From: Cristatella mucedo
Lineage: Eukaryota; Bryozoa; Phylactolaemata; Cristatellidae
DNA length: 64,000 nucleotides
Direction: 5' to 3'
Assembly: GCA_009760855.2 (NCBI GenBank)
Contig: WPIO01000001.1
Span: 2,934,001 to 2,998,000, forward strand
Shown here piece after piece: positions 1 to 9,829 of the stretch. The notes below the pieces were generated by a model that made no database searches, had not been told where the DNA came from, and worked only from the letters and a program-made list of their open reading frames with translations. How positions within the stretch are numbered: the stretch's first letter is position 1; each line of letters opens with the position of its first letter. The translations under genes and the position numbers were made by a program.

Positions 1-158
1 CAATGCCAGAGGTAATAAGTTACTTCGGTGATATTCCATCTTTTCAAACGTTTCAATTACAAAATTTCAATCAGAAAGATTGTGGGAGAAGGTGTTTAAT
101 CTTCTTAAAACTAATGGAATTGGCTGATTTTGGAACAACGATGGAATTATTGATTTGA
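1..158 (+). CDS. PRO: Adenain-like cysteine protease, C-terminal part
   Basis: The frame is open from the window edge to a TGA at 156-158. It encodes the C-terminal third of an adenovirus/Polinton-type maturation protease (Ulp1-like fold), which cleaves capsid precursors during virion maturation. A conserved DCGRRC segment carries the expected nucleophile cysteine (about 90 bases from the visible start). The His-Trp and Asp parts of the site lie off the edge. The right copy's protease at 52.8-53.16 kb has the same PEV-YFG and DCG blocks. No break is visible in this fragment, but completeness cannot be judged. Confidence 0.75.
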   Translation, partial: MPEVISYFGDIPSFQTFQLQNFNQKDCGRRCLIFLKLMELADFGTTMELLI

Positions 159-187
159 TTTAAACAATTTATTTACCCTTTATAGAA

Positions 188-674
188 ATGGAAATCCAAA
201 ATAAGAAATTCTTAGTTCTTGAAAACGCCTCAGTCGTAATTCCAAAAAAAACCAGCTCGAGTTCACATTGAAGAGAGGATTTCAAAAAATTCTAAGCCAT
301 ATTACAACATGTGGGTATACATTACTGAAGACATAATGCCATATATTAAAGACATTGTAGAAAGGTCGAGTAAGAAATTTGATTTCGAAGGATATGATTT
401 TAGTAAAAGATCTACAATCGGAGCTAGAATTAATTTTGGTATTAAGCCAAGTATATTCTTCGATCAAAAAAATAAACAATTGAAGTTCAGTTCTATTGCT
501 GATGTAGTTCATAAATTTGGAAATGACTTTTCTATTACTGGAGTTCTCGATTGTAGTTATGTTACAAAAGACTCTTACAACTCTGAAGAAAGACTTATTA
601 TTAGATTGAAGCTTGATCAAGTTAAAGTTTATGACTCAGTAAAACGGGGAAAGTTTGATCCTGCTGATTCCTAG
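188..674 (+). pseudogene. Conserved protein of unknown function (gene A, left copy), frameshifted
   Basis: A protein of about 160 residues that I do not recognise. The start ATG at 188 is chosen because the same context (TATAGAAATGG) precedes the homologous start at 53,188 in the right copy. The frame breaks near base 250 in an A-run, and the rest is open from about 258 to the TAG at 672-674. The region is rich in charged residues and beta-prone segments. The C-terminal part, with SYVTKD and LKLDQ(V/L)KVY, is best conserved between copies, which implies past selection on the protein. It lies between the protease and the PLA2 protein in both copies. A virion or core protein is possible, but nothing in the sequence proves a role. 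Confidence 0.6.
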
Positions 675-726
675 ATTATTAAAAAAGTAAAAATTAAAAT
701 AAAAATTAGTTAGGTTAGTTAATTTT

Positions 727-1491
727 TTATATCTTCTTTCTACTGATGTCCAGCATCCTATCAACAATGCCTCTGGCATAATTTTTTATCTTATTCAAGC
801 TTGATGTTTGTTTTACTTTATCTTTTAAGAAATCAGTTGCAAATGAATCGTTTAACATTCCACCAATACCTAAACCCAATTTTGCTTTTTCCGCCATGAT
901 AGCAGCCACTGTTTTAGCGTCTTCCCTAACATAAGCAGGCTGCTTAGGAACAAGAGCAGTACGGGCAGCACTTTCAGCAAGAACAAGGTCTGACAGATTC
1001 CGTATTTCTGTTCTCCTTGGTTCTGGCATTCCACCAGTCTCTGTAAATGCATGATCATGGATAAGTTCATGGTTATCGAGATCATTAACGCCTTGGTAGC
1101 CCGGTTCCATCCTTTGAGCGAACTTAGTTTCCGGACCGGCATAACTATATCTATTAGTATTATTGAAATTTCCGTCTGGAACAAATTCTGATTTTACTCC
1201 TTGTGGCAACTTTAAGTGAAACTCTCTACCTCCAGATATCTTATTTATTATATCAACAATACCTGAGCCGTATTTTCTATTTGCCTTTAACTGTTTAAGA
1301 CTTAAATTCAACTGCATTCCTACTCCTTTCATCTTATACTTTTCTATTCTTCTTTTTTGAGTATCTGTTACAAGAATAGATTTAGTACCACTTAGATTGG
1401 AATGTTTTAGTCTTATAGAGATTGGTTCCTATAATTTATGAATTAGATCAATTTGATGATCGGATAGATCAAGTTTGACTTCTTTATACAT
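727..1491 (-). pseudogene. PLA2-domain protein (putative minor virion protein), one internal stop
   Basis: Read on the minus strand from the ATG at 1,489-1,491, directly behind a TATATAGA element. One in-frame TAG lies near 1,430, and the remaining 201 codons from 1,332 are open. An N-terminal repeat-like region (KQLKANRKYGSG) precedes a phospholipase A2-like core. That core has a YxGPxT calcium-loop motif at about residues 62-69 of the 201-codon part and a His-Asp pair at residues 92-93 (IHDHAF). This resembles the PLA2 domains of parvovirus VP1 and of Polinton/adintovirus minor proteins, which are thought to breach endosomal membranes during entry. The right copy has the homologue at 53,686-54,526. 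Enzymatic activity is inferred from motifs only. Confidence 0.7.
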
Positions 1492-1538
1492 TCTATATAA
1501 ACTAGAATTACATTAAACGTTTATAAAACTATGTATAA

Positions 1539-2157
1539 ATGGATCAAGATGAAGTTGCTGCTTTGAGAGAACGTGTCAATGAATTATTATCTTACAATGC
1601 TTTTACAGGTAAGTTTGTTCTTGAATGTAAGTCGTGGAAGTGTGCTTCGAGGAGATGAAGCTGGGGTGATAAGTAACGGTTATAGACAAATAAAAATTGA
1701 TGGAAAATCATACTACGCTCATAGATTGGCGTGGTTGATAGTGACTGGTAAATTCCCTTCGAATGAGATTGATCACATTGATAATGATAAACTAAATAAT
1801 TCCTTCAATAACTTACGTGAAGCAACTTTTGGTGAAAATCAAAGAAATAAAAGAAAACTAAGAAATAACACTTCTGGTTTTATTGGAGTATGTTGGAGTG
1901 AACGTTCAAATAAATAGATGGCGAAAGTAAGAGTAAAGAAAGTTTGTTACTATATTGGTTTTTTTGACGATATAGAGGAAGCAGCTGTTGCTAGGGATAT
2001 GGAAGCTATACGTTTACATCACCAAGTTGCTAAACTTAATTTTACTTACACTCTAACAGAGGATAATAAAATAGTTTGCTACACTGACTTTAAGTTCTTA
2101 CATCTTCTTTTGAGTTCATCTCTAAGTTTAATCCTTTCGTTATATATATCTTCTTGA
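1539..2157 (+). pseudogene. HNH-AP2 homing-type endonuclease, broken (left copy)
   Basis: Starts at the ATG at 1,539. A frameshift near 1,640 moves the frame into the HNH core, and a TAG at about 1,915 separates the HNH part from the AP2 part. Visible motifs are the HRLAW block, EIDHIDNDKLNN (HNH metal/DNA-cleavage core), NLREAT and ENQRN, followed by NTSGFIGV and the AAVARD block of an AP2 DNA-binding domain. HNH-AP2 proteins are known from phages, algal viruses and mobile introns, where they spread by cutting DNA. The right copy carries it at the same position (54,756), so it was resident in the ancestral element. Its 3' end overlaps the convergent hydrophobic-protein gene. Confidence 0.75.
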
Positions 2158-3187
2158 CTCTTACCTTGTGCAAAAAGATTACTCAATAGCATTGCACTCT
2201 CAGCTTTATAATCACATGTTTTACGACCACCAACAGTAGAAGCTTCTACTTTTTTGTCTCTTTTTTAAATCTTCACTATAACTAACACCTCCTTTCTCTA
2301 CAAGTTCTTTTCCTTTATTAAGGTAAGTCAATCTGTTTTTGACTTCTGAATTCTGCACTTTATCACTTAGATTGATATCAACCCCTTTTTCAAGTAGTTC
2401 AATCATGTTTTTCAAGTCTACCATAGCATTATTTAATCTTTCTCTTTGAAGTAACAAAGCACTCATTCTCTCTTCATGAGTATTCGTTTTAGGTGCTCTA
2501 ACAGTATACATTGTTTCATCTACTATTTTTTATCAATCCTGCAACAGCAACAGTGATTGAAACTGCTAAACCAACTGATCCTATTACACTTGCTATGCTA
2601 GCGATGATGGCTGGAATAAAAGGTAGAAAACCTCCTCTCATTTCAAGAAAGTTTTTTTTCCATGCTATAGGATCAAGTTGAGTTGCATCCCAAGAAACTT
2701 CTTCTCCGTATGTATCAGATAAAAACTTACTAGGATCTAAATACCAATCACTATTTGCTTTTTCAGCTTCTAATAATATCTCATTAATGTAAAAACCTAC
2801 TTCCAAACTTTCAACCATCTTTGATAGTCCTTCTTTTTTATCTGCCATTGTTTTCCAGAAGACTTGTCCATACTTTCCAGAAGATATGTCATCAACAATT
2901 TCTTTTATAAACAAACCAAGATCTACTACTCCTGTTACTCCCGATAGAAATCCTCCTAGAGCTTTTGTGGCTGTTCCAATAACTTTAAACGATTGTAATA
3001 CCTTTGGAACGATCTTTGCGATCTTGTTTGAGGCCTGTAAGGACAGCTTCATAGCAACTTTAGGTACTATCTTTATAACCGCTTTCGAGCCTACTTCCGT
3101 TGCTGTTGTAATACCTGAAACCACTTCTTTAGTTGTATCAATTCCTTCTTTTATACTATCAACTCCTTTTTCTTTTTTATTCTTCAT
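2079..3187 (-). pseudogene. Hydrophobic virion-like protein (gene H, left copy), frameshifted
   Basis: Minus strand from the ATG at 3,187 to the TAG at 2,079-2,081. The first 223 codons are open to 2,516, then frameshifts interrupt the C-terminal third. It begins with Lys-rich helical repeats (KEGIDTTKEVV, IVPKVAMKL). It has a strongly hydrophobic Ala/Ile/Val segment near residues 193-219, and ends in a charged helical tail with TCDYKAESAMLLSNLF. The right copy matches along the whole length. Its start codon is only 13 bases from that of the divergent fibre gene at 3,201, so both promoters must share a tiny interval. I do not recognise the family. A membrane-active or internal virion protein is a guess. 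Confidence 0.6.
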
Positions 3188-3200
3188 ATATTATAAGTGA

Positions 3201-4067
3201 ATGGAAAAAGTTAGAAAGATTAATGGATCTATTTACAGTGATCTTAACGCTAACGGAAAAAGAATAACTAATTTAGGCTACCCTCTTAATGATGGTGATG
3301 CAATAAACTTGAGCTATGGTTTTAGTTCAAACTTTGGAGGAACCATTGCTACAAATGTTATAGGTGATTTAGCAACTGTTTCAAGTATGTCGGGGTTTCT
3401 TTCAAAGACTAATGGAAAGATGATGTCACAGTTGAATTGTAAAAATGTTTTTGGTGTATCAGGCAACTCTGCTAACGGGAGTGTATACAGCGATTTAAGA
3501 CCTTATAAAGTAATAAACTATGCACTCTTAGAGAATATGACACAGGTTTTTCAAGGTAAAGCAACAGCGAGTATGAATATGGGTAGAAAAAATATTACTA
3601 ACTTAAAAGACTCTGATACTGTGACAAAACAATGTATAGATAATAATAAACAAGTATTATTTAGATATTTTGGAGCAGGCTCTGGTACTTATCCAACCGT
3701 ATTTTATCTTGACATGCTTGGCTTGAGTATTACAGCTAATGGTAGCAGAGGAAATAAATTTCAAACACAACAACTTACACTCGGTGATAAGCCTATTGTA
3801 GCAGCCACTGGAGATGTTGTTGCGTACATGATTAATCTTAAAACATTCTTTCCTGGTGTATTACCCAACTTTGCAATGGTAAGTGGTGTTATGTTTGCAA
3901 CTGAAAAAACAAAGTCTTACGTAGAGTTATCTACTTATAATACTTATGGAGTTAGTGGTACTCTAGTTTTAATAATTAACACTAATGGAACGTGTAGATA
4001 TGCTATCGATAAATTTACTGTTGCAAGTGGAATAACTTACATTGATTTTCTTTTTACTATTGTATAG
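3201..4067 (+). CDS. Fibre-like protein F1 (288 aa, intact)
   Basis: The best-preserved large viral ORF in the left copy. It has short repeats of the phage tail-fibre kind, in which a planar N-G-(K/N)-I-T-N-L stretch is followed by a D-A-(V/I)-N/T-x-x-Y/C segment: ITNLGYPLNDGDAINLSY near residue 22 and ITNLKDSDTVTKQCIDN near residue 132. The C-terminal 130 residues are beta-rich and resemble a receptor-binding knob in composition. Such repeats form trimeric beta-helical shafts in phage fibres. A host-attachment role is therefore inferred. The start ATG follows TTATAAGTGA. The homologue at 57,702 in the right copy has several stops, whereas this one has none. Confidence 0.7.
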   Translation: MEKVRKINGSIYSDLNANGKRITNLGYPLNDGDAINLSYGFSSNFGGTIATNVIGDLATVSSMSGFLSKTNGKMMSQLNCKNVFGVSGNSANGSVYSDLRPYKVINYALLENMTQVFQGKATASMNMGRKNITNLKDSDTVTKQCIDNNKQVLFRYFGAGSGTYPTVFYLDMLGLSITANGSRGNKFQTQQLTLGDKPIVAATGDVVAYMINLKTFFPGVLPNFAMVSGVMFATEKTKSYVELSTYNTYGVSGTLVLIINTNGTCRYAIDKFTVASGITYIDFLFTIV

Positions 4068-4108
4068 AAATTTTCAGACCTAAAAGAAGAGGAATTGGTA
4101 TAACAAAT

Positions 4109-4941
4109 TACATTAAAAAAGTGGTGATGTGCTTACTGGTAGTTTAAGTATGAATGGAAACTTAATAAAGGATTTAGGTGATCCTGTTGATGTTGGAGAT
4201 GCAGTAAATAGAAAGTATATGGATAACAATTTTGTTACCAAAGTATCAAGAGGAACTACAGCTGATGGGGATATCGATATGAAAAATTTGAAGTTAATAG
4301 AACTAGCAAATTCTGTAAACCCTAGTGATGCTGCAACTGAAGATTATGCCGACAGTAAACTATCAAAGACTGGTGGACCTATTAATGGAACACTAACCGT
4401 AAATGGGAATGTATCTGTTGGAGGACCTCCTACTTCTGATAATGATATTCCAAATAAATCGTATATGGACACTAACTTCCTTAAACTGACAGGTGAAACT
4501 CTTAATGGAAATTTAGATATGAATGGATACTTTATCTTCTGAGAAAATGATCCTTTTAATCCTACCGATGGTGTAAACTGTAGGTATCTAAACAGAATAT
4601 CAGATGGAAATATCACTATAGTAAGTTTTAAAGCAACAGTTGATGGGTCTTTAACCACATCTTTATACGAAAAAACAGTTAACGGTCGATGGATCTCTAC
4701 TTTAGCTGATACTACCATCCCAAGAGGTTTGTTTGTTGTTACAACATTGTATGAATATTTAACGGGAAAAAAAGGTATATTACGACCTCTACCTGAAACA
4801 TTAGTCCCATTACAAGACCAGTTATATGGTGGGTATGCACTTGATGCAAATAAAAAACTTGTTCAATCATCAACTTTCATATCTGGTTCAAACTTATTTG
4901 ATAAAGAATTAAATATCTTTGTTTATATAGCGACAACGTAA
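4109..4941 (+). pseudogene. Fibre-like protein F2 (left copy), interrupted
   Basis: Second fibre gene in the array. It contains four clear shaft repeats (GDPVDVGDAVNRKYMD, NSVNPSDAATEDYAD, DIPNKSYMD and NPTDGVNCRYL) spaced about 45 residues apart, the canonical spacing of phage-type fibre repeats. A frameshift near 4,112 removes the expected start and a TGA at about 4,540 splits the frame. Beyond it the frame is open to the TAA at 4,939-4,941 and ends in a beta-rich head-like domain. The right-copy counterpart is at 58,603. F2 is followed by F3 after 4 bases, suggesting that the three fibres were expressed as a cluster. Confidence 0.65.
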
Positions 4942-4945
4942 AAAA

Positions 4946-5930
4946 ATGCTTAGCAAAAGATTATTAGAAATCAATGGGACTCTAAATCTTGGTAAAAATT
5001 GAATAGCAAATGTTGGTTCTACTATTAGTGACTTAGACGCTGTAAGTAAAATCTTTTCAGATCATAACTATATTCAAAAAGACTCTAATGATATTGTAAG
5101 AGGAGATTTATCTGGTAGGTCAAAAAATATGCACATGTGCGTTATCCAGAGAGTGGAAACGATTTATCTACAAAACAGTATCTTGATATAAAGGTTGGGA
5201 CAGATGGAGGGCAGTTAATAGATGGAACACTAGAAGTAGATAGATTAATTGCTAATAACACCACTGACTGTTCATACACACGAGAAAGCGCTTATTCAAC
5301 GTTTTTAAGAACGAATAGACTTTTTAACCACGAGTCATTGATTGTTGAAGGAATGATAGGAGCTAAAAGTGTTATTAGTTTATCTAACAACACCACTGAC
5401 GCCACCTTAGCAAAGCTATCTGACATTAACTTAAAAAAACCACTCTACTCAAAGATAACACTAAAAATAAGAGACATCAACAGAATAAATAATGATAATA
5501 CTAAAATTATCAATGATGACACTTATTTCAATGTTTATGGAAGAACGGCTGAAACTAAATCGTTTCTTCTAAAAGATGATAACATGACTAGAATAAGCTA
5601 TAGAACTATTACGTCAACAATATCTATAACAGTGGAAAAGTTGTCTACAGAATATGATAATATAATTACTAACTGCTACCATAAATTCTCTTCACCCAAC
5701 TTTCTTCCTTCTAATTTACTTAATATACCTTATTACGGTGTGGAAGGTGATTACATGTTGACGTTAAGTAATTCTATAAGAAACCTTGCTATCATGGAAG
5801 AAAGGGATAAAAAAATAATAACATTCGATATTAGTTATCCTGTTCTAAGTTACGCATGATTTAGAACACCTAGTCCTTCTGATGTTATTGAAATTAGTTT
5901 AGTTAAGCAAGTCAGATTACAAAGATATTA
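4946..5930 (+). pseudogene. Fibre-like protein F3 (left copy), interrupted
   Basis: Starts at the ATG at 4,946 (MLSKRLLEING). One TGA occurs near 5,001, where the right copy has an Arg codon. A frameshift follows near 5,125, then a 240-codon open stretch to 5,859 ending in TGA. Similarity to the right copy continues past that stop for about 50 bases, so the ancestral protein was longer. It has at least two shaft repeats (STISDLDAVSKIFSD and SGNDLSTKQYLD) and a long C-terminal beta-rich region. Its function is inferred from the repeats alone. Confidence 0.6.
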
Positions 5931-5978
5931 AAAAATCATAGAACAAAGTTTTAGTGTTGTTAATAAACGATTAAATTT

Positions 5979-6095
5979 AGTGATGATAGAATGTTTCCTT
6001 TTAGGATATTGGGTAACTTTTTGACAACCGATGGTGAAACCGAGGTTGTAGAAAAATTAGACGATGTCGTAAAAGGGAATACTCCTATCATCACC
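5979..6095. repeat. Imperfect 117-bp palindrome at the end of the left element copy
   Basis: The sequence begins AGTGATGATAG and ends CTATCATCAC, and its two halves read as imperfect reverse complements along their length. Matching blocks include CCTTTTA, the TAACTTTTTGACAACC region and its mate near GGTTGTAGAAAAATTAG. A related palindrome lies at 40,795-40,908 and matches best in inverted orientation. Both sit exactly where AT-rich viral sequence meets host-like DNA. This fits the terminal inverted repeat of a Polinton-like element; Polinton ends usually begin 5'-AG. It could also be an independent hairpin element. Confidence 0.65.
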
Positions 6096-7020
6096 CCACA
6101 CCCAGCCCAGTGTCATGCATCCGCGTACCAGAGGCAGGCATTTCATTCATTCGCAGGTCTCATCAGAAACCCTTATTCTGGAACAAACTATCGATGCATT
6201 TCAGTCGCGTATACCGCTCTATCAATTGAGCACAGGTGCTGATTCATATTCAGGACCGCCATCGGCAGCCGGTTGGTCTCGTGAACCACGGTCAGCTCTC
6301 TGCGAGTTGGCAATGGTTCTCGACCTGTACTTAAGAGGTTACCGTGCTTCCAGATAGGGGATACCGGTCTTATCGATCGGCTCCAGATGCTCCGCGAGCA
6401 GATTTGGGCTGTTTCACCAGATTTTCAACTTCTCGTTCTTATAGATGTAGCTATAAAGGCTGCACGCCTTCGGCATGCACACCAGTGGCTGGTTTCCAGT
6501 GGCTGGTTTCCAGTGGAGGGCTGTCAGGAAAAATCACGCTTTGGAGTTTCTAGATAGATGACTCTGTTGTCATAAAGTAATTGAGTTTTCAAAAAGTGAA
6601 AATTATTAGATAGAATAGCCTCGTTTATTATGAACCATCGTTAAAAGATAAACACTCATATCAGTGCAGTGCACATAGTAAAAAAATGGTCCTCATCAGG
6701 AACATGGCGAGATCTGGTTTCATGAATCTTTGTGCTGATTCCAATACCACTAATGTTGCAGATAATCAAAGCAGCTTAAGCAGCGGTTGAGACGCGGCAC
6801 AGCAAGAATGGCCACTTCGTTCTTCGTATCTTCAGTTAGGGAAACAGACACCTACGCGTTACCTTCACCCAGCTCCATGCTCTCATGCGAAATAATAACT
6901 CTCGCTCTTCAAGGTGTTACTTGGGTTTCTTGTTGCCACAATTAGCACACCTGATTTCCTGATTCTTGGAAAACTCAGCCTTAATCACATTTGACTGTAA
7001 GCTACCAAGGATTTGAGTTC
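6096..7020. other. Host-type DNA with no gene recognised
   Basis: Composition changes to near-balanced base content at 6,096. Short ORFs overlap here, but none has a domain, splice context or repeat structure that I recognise. A short direct duplication of a GTGGCTGGTTTCCA unit lies at about 6,483-6,512. Nothing else is supported. Confidence 0.5.
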
Positions 7021-7024
7021 TGGT

Positions 7025-7112
7025 AACCTTAATAATAATACTAATACATTTGACAAAACCCGCTAGAGAACTCAATCTCTTTCTAGGCGCTTTACAATTG
7101 CTGCAAAGTAAG
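7025..7112 (-). mobile_element. 3'-end fragment of the L2-type LINE
   Basis: An AATAATA run is followed by the reverse complement of the LINE 3' hairpin (AGAGAACTCAATCTCTTTCTAGGCGCTTTAC, here quoted only as blocks AGAGAACTC, TCTAGGCGC and TTTAC). It matches the 3' ends at 47.0, 49.1 and 57.3 kb. Only the tail is preserved. Confidence 0.7.
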
Positions 7113-7339
7113 CGCGCAATCGACCATTGTTTCAAAAACCGCGGATCTGAACGAAAAGCAAAGAAATCTTAAAAATAAGAAGAATTATATAATGTAACAC
7201 AATACATCTCCGTCTGTAACTAAAAAGCCACTAAGAGTAAGTGGGTTTTACACTGGAGAGTTGTATACAGAGCACTTAAAGTCTAAGCTGAATTTGGCGT
7301 CCATGCCGTAGCAGATTGCATCTCACGTTAAAAAAAGAG

Positions 7340-7990
7340 TAAGGGAGAAGCACAGCTGAGCCAGGAGGACAGTTTGAGGCAATTAATAGCAAGGCAGTAG
7401 CAGCTCAAGATGGCTGGAATTTAAATGCCCTGATGGGAAGGAACAGAGATGTCATTGCGTGAGAATTGCAGAAGTGATTTCACCAGTCGAGGACCAGTAG
7501 AGCCCAACCATCTTTCACCTGCTGCCTTCAAGCCTTGGAATAGGGCGTAGAGACACGGAGGGGAATACGAAGAGGCCGACACTGGCAAACAGGTTAAGCT
7601 AGCTGTGAAAGATTCAGGCCACTGCAGACCTGGTGGATAGGACGACTACGAACTCTGCATTGCATCCGCTGGCCAACCACAGAGCCATCGCAGCTCCTTC
7701 TTTCGCTAAGCAGACACTCCGCTAAACCTTTGGAATTCTTTACTTAGCCTTGCAGCCATTTCTTCATCACGTGCTGAAGAGGCTGTAAAGATTTTCTGCT
7801 AGCTCAGCCAAAACGTAATTACAGAAGTTCAGCTTAAGTAAGACTAGGGATCCAATAAGATCGTTAGCCATCCACCACGGTAGTTGGTCGCTAATCTTGG
7901 ACACGACTCTACTGCGATGGCTAGATAAGGAGCCTGTCTTCATATTGAAGCCGCTTTCAAACTTCAAGCAGTTACCAAATTGGAAAGCTA
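7340..7990 (-). mobile_element. Decayed fragment of a second LINE family
   Basis: On the minus strand, short stretches resemble the C-terminal end of L2/CR1-like ORF2 proteins: a segment like LKLNFCNYVLAELAENL, where the family consensus has LDYCNxxLAGLP, and further down GPRLVKSLLQF. The flanking DNA at about 7,370-7,480 resembles 13,470-13,590, which belongs to the same family. It is heavily mutated and no frame is intact. Confidence 0.45.
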
Positions 7991-8196
7991 AATTTCAAGC
8001 GCATGATTACAGTCACTCGACAGCATTATCGATTAGAATTCAGACAGTCCAACTGCGCGCTTTCGCCGTCCTGGGAGTAGGGGTCCACGTGCCATAAATA
8101 CAGCGCTCACGACGTGCTATTCCTTGCAGACCTCTGAAAAAATATTAGCGGAGCCAAATACTGATTAGGAAAATGCTAGAAATATAAGTAGCAGAG

Positions 8197-8240
8197 CCTC
8201 TGTGACTTGAATCACGGAGTAAGCTACAGAGTCACAGAGG
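8197..8240. repeat. Short inverted repeat (11-bp perfect arms)
   Basis: CCTCTGTGACT at 8,197-8,207 is mirrored by AGTCACAGAGG at 8,230-8,240 with a 22-base spacer. No gene or element adjoins it, so it may be a relic of a small DNA transposon or simply a hairpin. Confidence 0.5.
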
Positions 8241-8389
8241 TTGCACCGAAACACGCATAGTGGCATATGACCGTGAAAAACCGCGGGGAATTTTCGTTTT
8301 TCATTACAATATGGGCCTAAGTGTCCAATGACCTAAGCGTAAGCTCAGCCCGGACCGGCGAGCCAGGCCTGTGGTCAGGCAAGTACTCA

Positions 8390-8585
8390 AAACCACGAGA
8401 CCTGGATCTTGAAGTACTCGAACCATACCACCAGCTGGAATCTTACGCAGCGCTGGTTTGGTCCGCATGTTGTGTTGCACGCCCCGAGGACCAAGATCTG
8501 AATAAGGTCGTGGGCTCAAGCCCCGTGGCATATGTGAAGTACGTGAATAGGGATTAAGTTCTCTTAGGGTTCTATTCAAATGCTA
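8390..8585 (+). mobile_element. tRNA-derived SINE carrying the LINE 3' tail (group B)
   Basis: A B-box-like stretch (AAGGTCGTGGGCTCAAG) is followed after about 25 bases by a tail of the form GAAGTACGTGAATAGGGATT...AAGTTCTCTTAGGG. This is a mutated version of the L2-type LINE 3' hairpin seen at 57.3 kb. The same head and tail occur at about 21,985-22,130. The tail is followed by an imperfect repeat of ATGCTATTCAAA. The borders are approximate. Confidence 0.55.
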
Positions 8586-9829
8586 TTCAAAATGCTGTGC
8601 AATCGTCAGTCTCGGTCTGTGCTTTACCTTGTCACAAGTGAAGCGTTCGCTTAGCGTTGACAGCGTGAAGCTCACCGGCGGCTTCTTCTTTGGTCTCTTC
8701 TACTACTGCAGCGTTTGTCGTACGCGAGGTTTCTATTGAGTTTTGGCTGTAGTATCTTGCTGCACTCGTGAAAAAGTCGCCGAAAACTCCAGCTTGGCTG
8801 TGGAAGGTGGGCATGAGTGTCCACTGACCTAGCCGATGAGACCGCGCCGGTGACTGCCAAGCTTAAACTTCCTATTTACTGGAGAAAAATCTGTCAAAGT
8901 TAAAAAATGAAAACGAATTTATAATGTGTTATTATATTTTGGGATTTTCCTATAAAATGAGAACAAATCAAATCGTATGAAATTGATTTGTCAGCACCGG
9001 GTAGCGAACCGGGTATGCAGTGGCTTGTTCGGACCGTGCGGATGTGCTGACTGTCCTTAAATTTAGACTATGCTACATAGCATGCCCACGTGAAGATACG
9101 TGAGTATATTATATTTCTGCAAGTCCGTGGCTTACGCAAGTCATTTTCAATTCACCTTAACAGTCTAGGTTGCAGCAATATAGGCAAATCAGCAAACTAA
9201 AGCCCCTTTTTAAAATGTGGCATGCTGTGGCATTATTTCTGTGCTGTCATAGACGTACTTTAAATATCCCAGTGAGGATAATCTAAGCGTGACAACTGCG
9301 ACGGACTTCGTAGCTCACTAACAAAGCTAGCTTATTGTTCTGATTGATTGCTTATATAGGCTCATATAGGCTGTAATTCAGGATCTGCTGACTATTGCAA
9401 TCTAGCGGAGACTGTATTCCAAAGTCTAAATAGTATTTCAACTTTTTAATCATAATGTTGTGACCACGCCGTCGCTTGCGTAGGAACTTTCAAAATGGCA
9501 GTCGATCTATCATTAATCAGCCAGGTGAAAGCACGCCTTCAAAACAAGCGAATCGTCGTCGCGAGATGCGAGTTACGCTTTTCCAGCACTTAGCCGCCGT
9601 TCTTTGTAGAATTATTTACTACCATCAACCAACTACCGACCGCTAGTTAGTACTACATCTCCTACTGAAACAGTGGGCCCACGATTCAAATTATGCATGC
9701 GTTCCCAGCTAAGAACTTGGCTCTAAGTAAATGTGTTCCTTGTTAGGGAATAGAGCTCCAGAGGAATTCCTGGTAGTATTGTATCGCACCCAAGAGTGGC
9801 ACAGGTGACCAGAGGCTCTCTGCATGTCA

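Larger units (their letters stand above)
1..6095. mobile_element. Left copy of an endogenous Polinton/adintovirus-like element (partial)
   Basis: An AT-rich block with tightly packed genes on both strands. Gene content and order match 52.8-60.5 kb of the right copy: protease C-terminus, unknown protein, PLA2 protein, HNH-AP2 endonuclease, hydrophobic protein, then three fibre genes. It is cut by the left window edge and stops at the palindrome at 5,979-6,095, where base composition changes abruptly to host-like DNA. The integrase, capsid and ATPase genes would lie off the left edge. The PolB module that follows the fibres in the right copy is absent here, so this copy is rearranged or internally deleted. 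The family assignment rests on the hallmark genes of the right copy. Confidence 0.85.
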
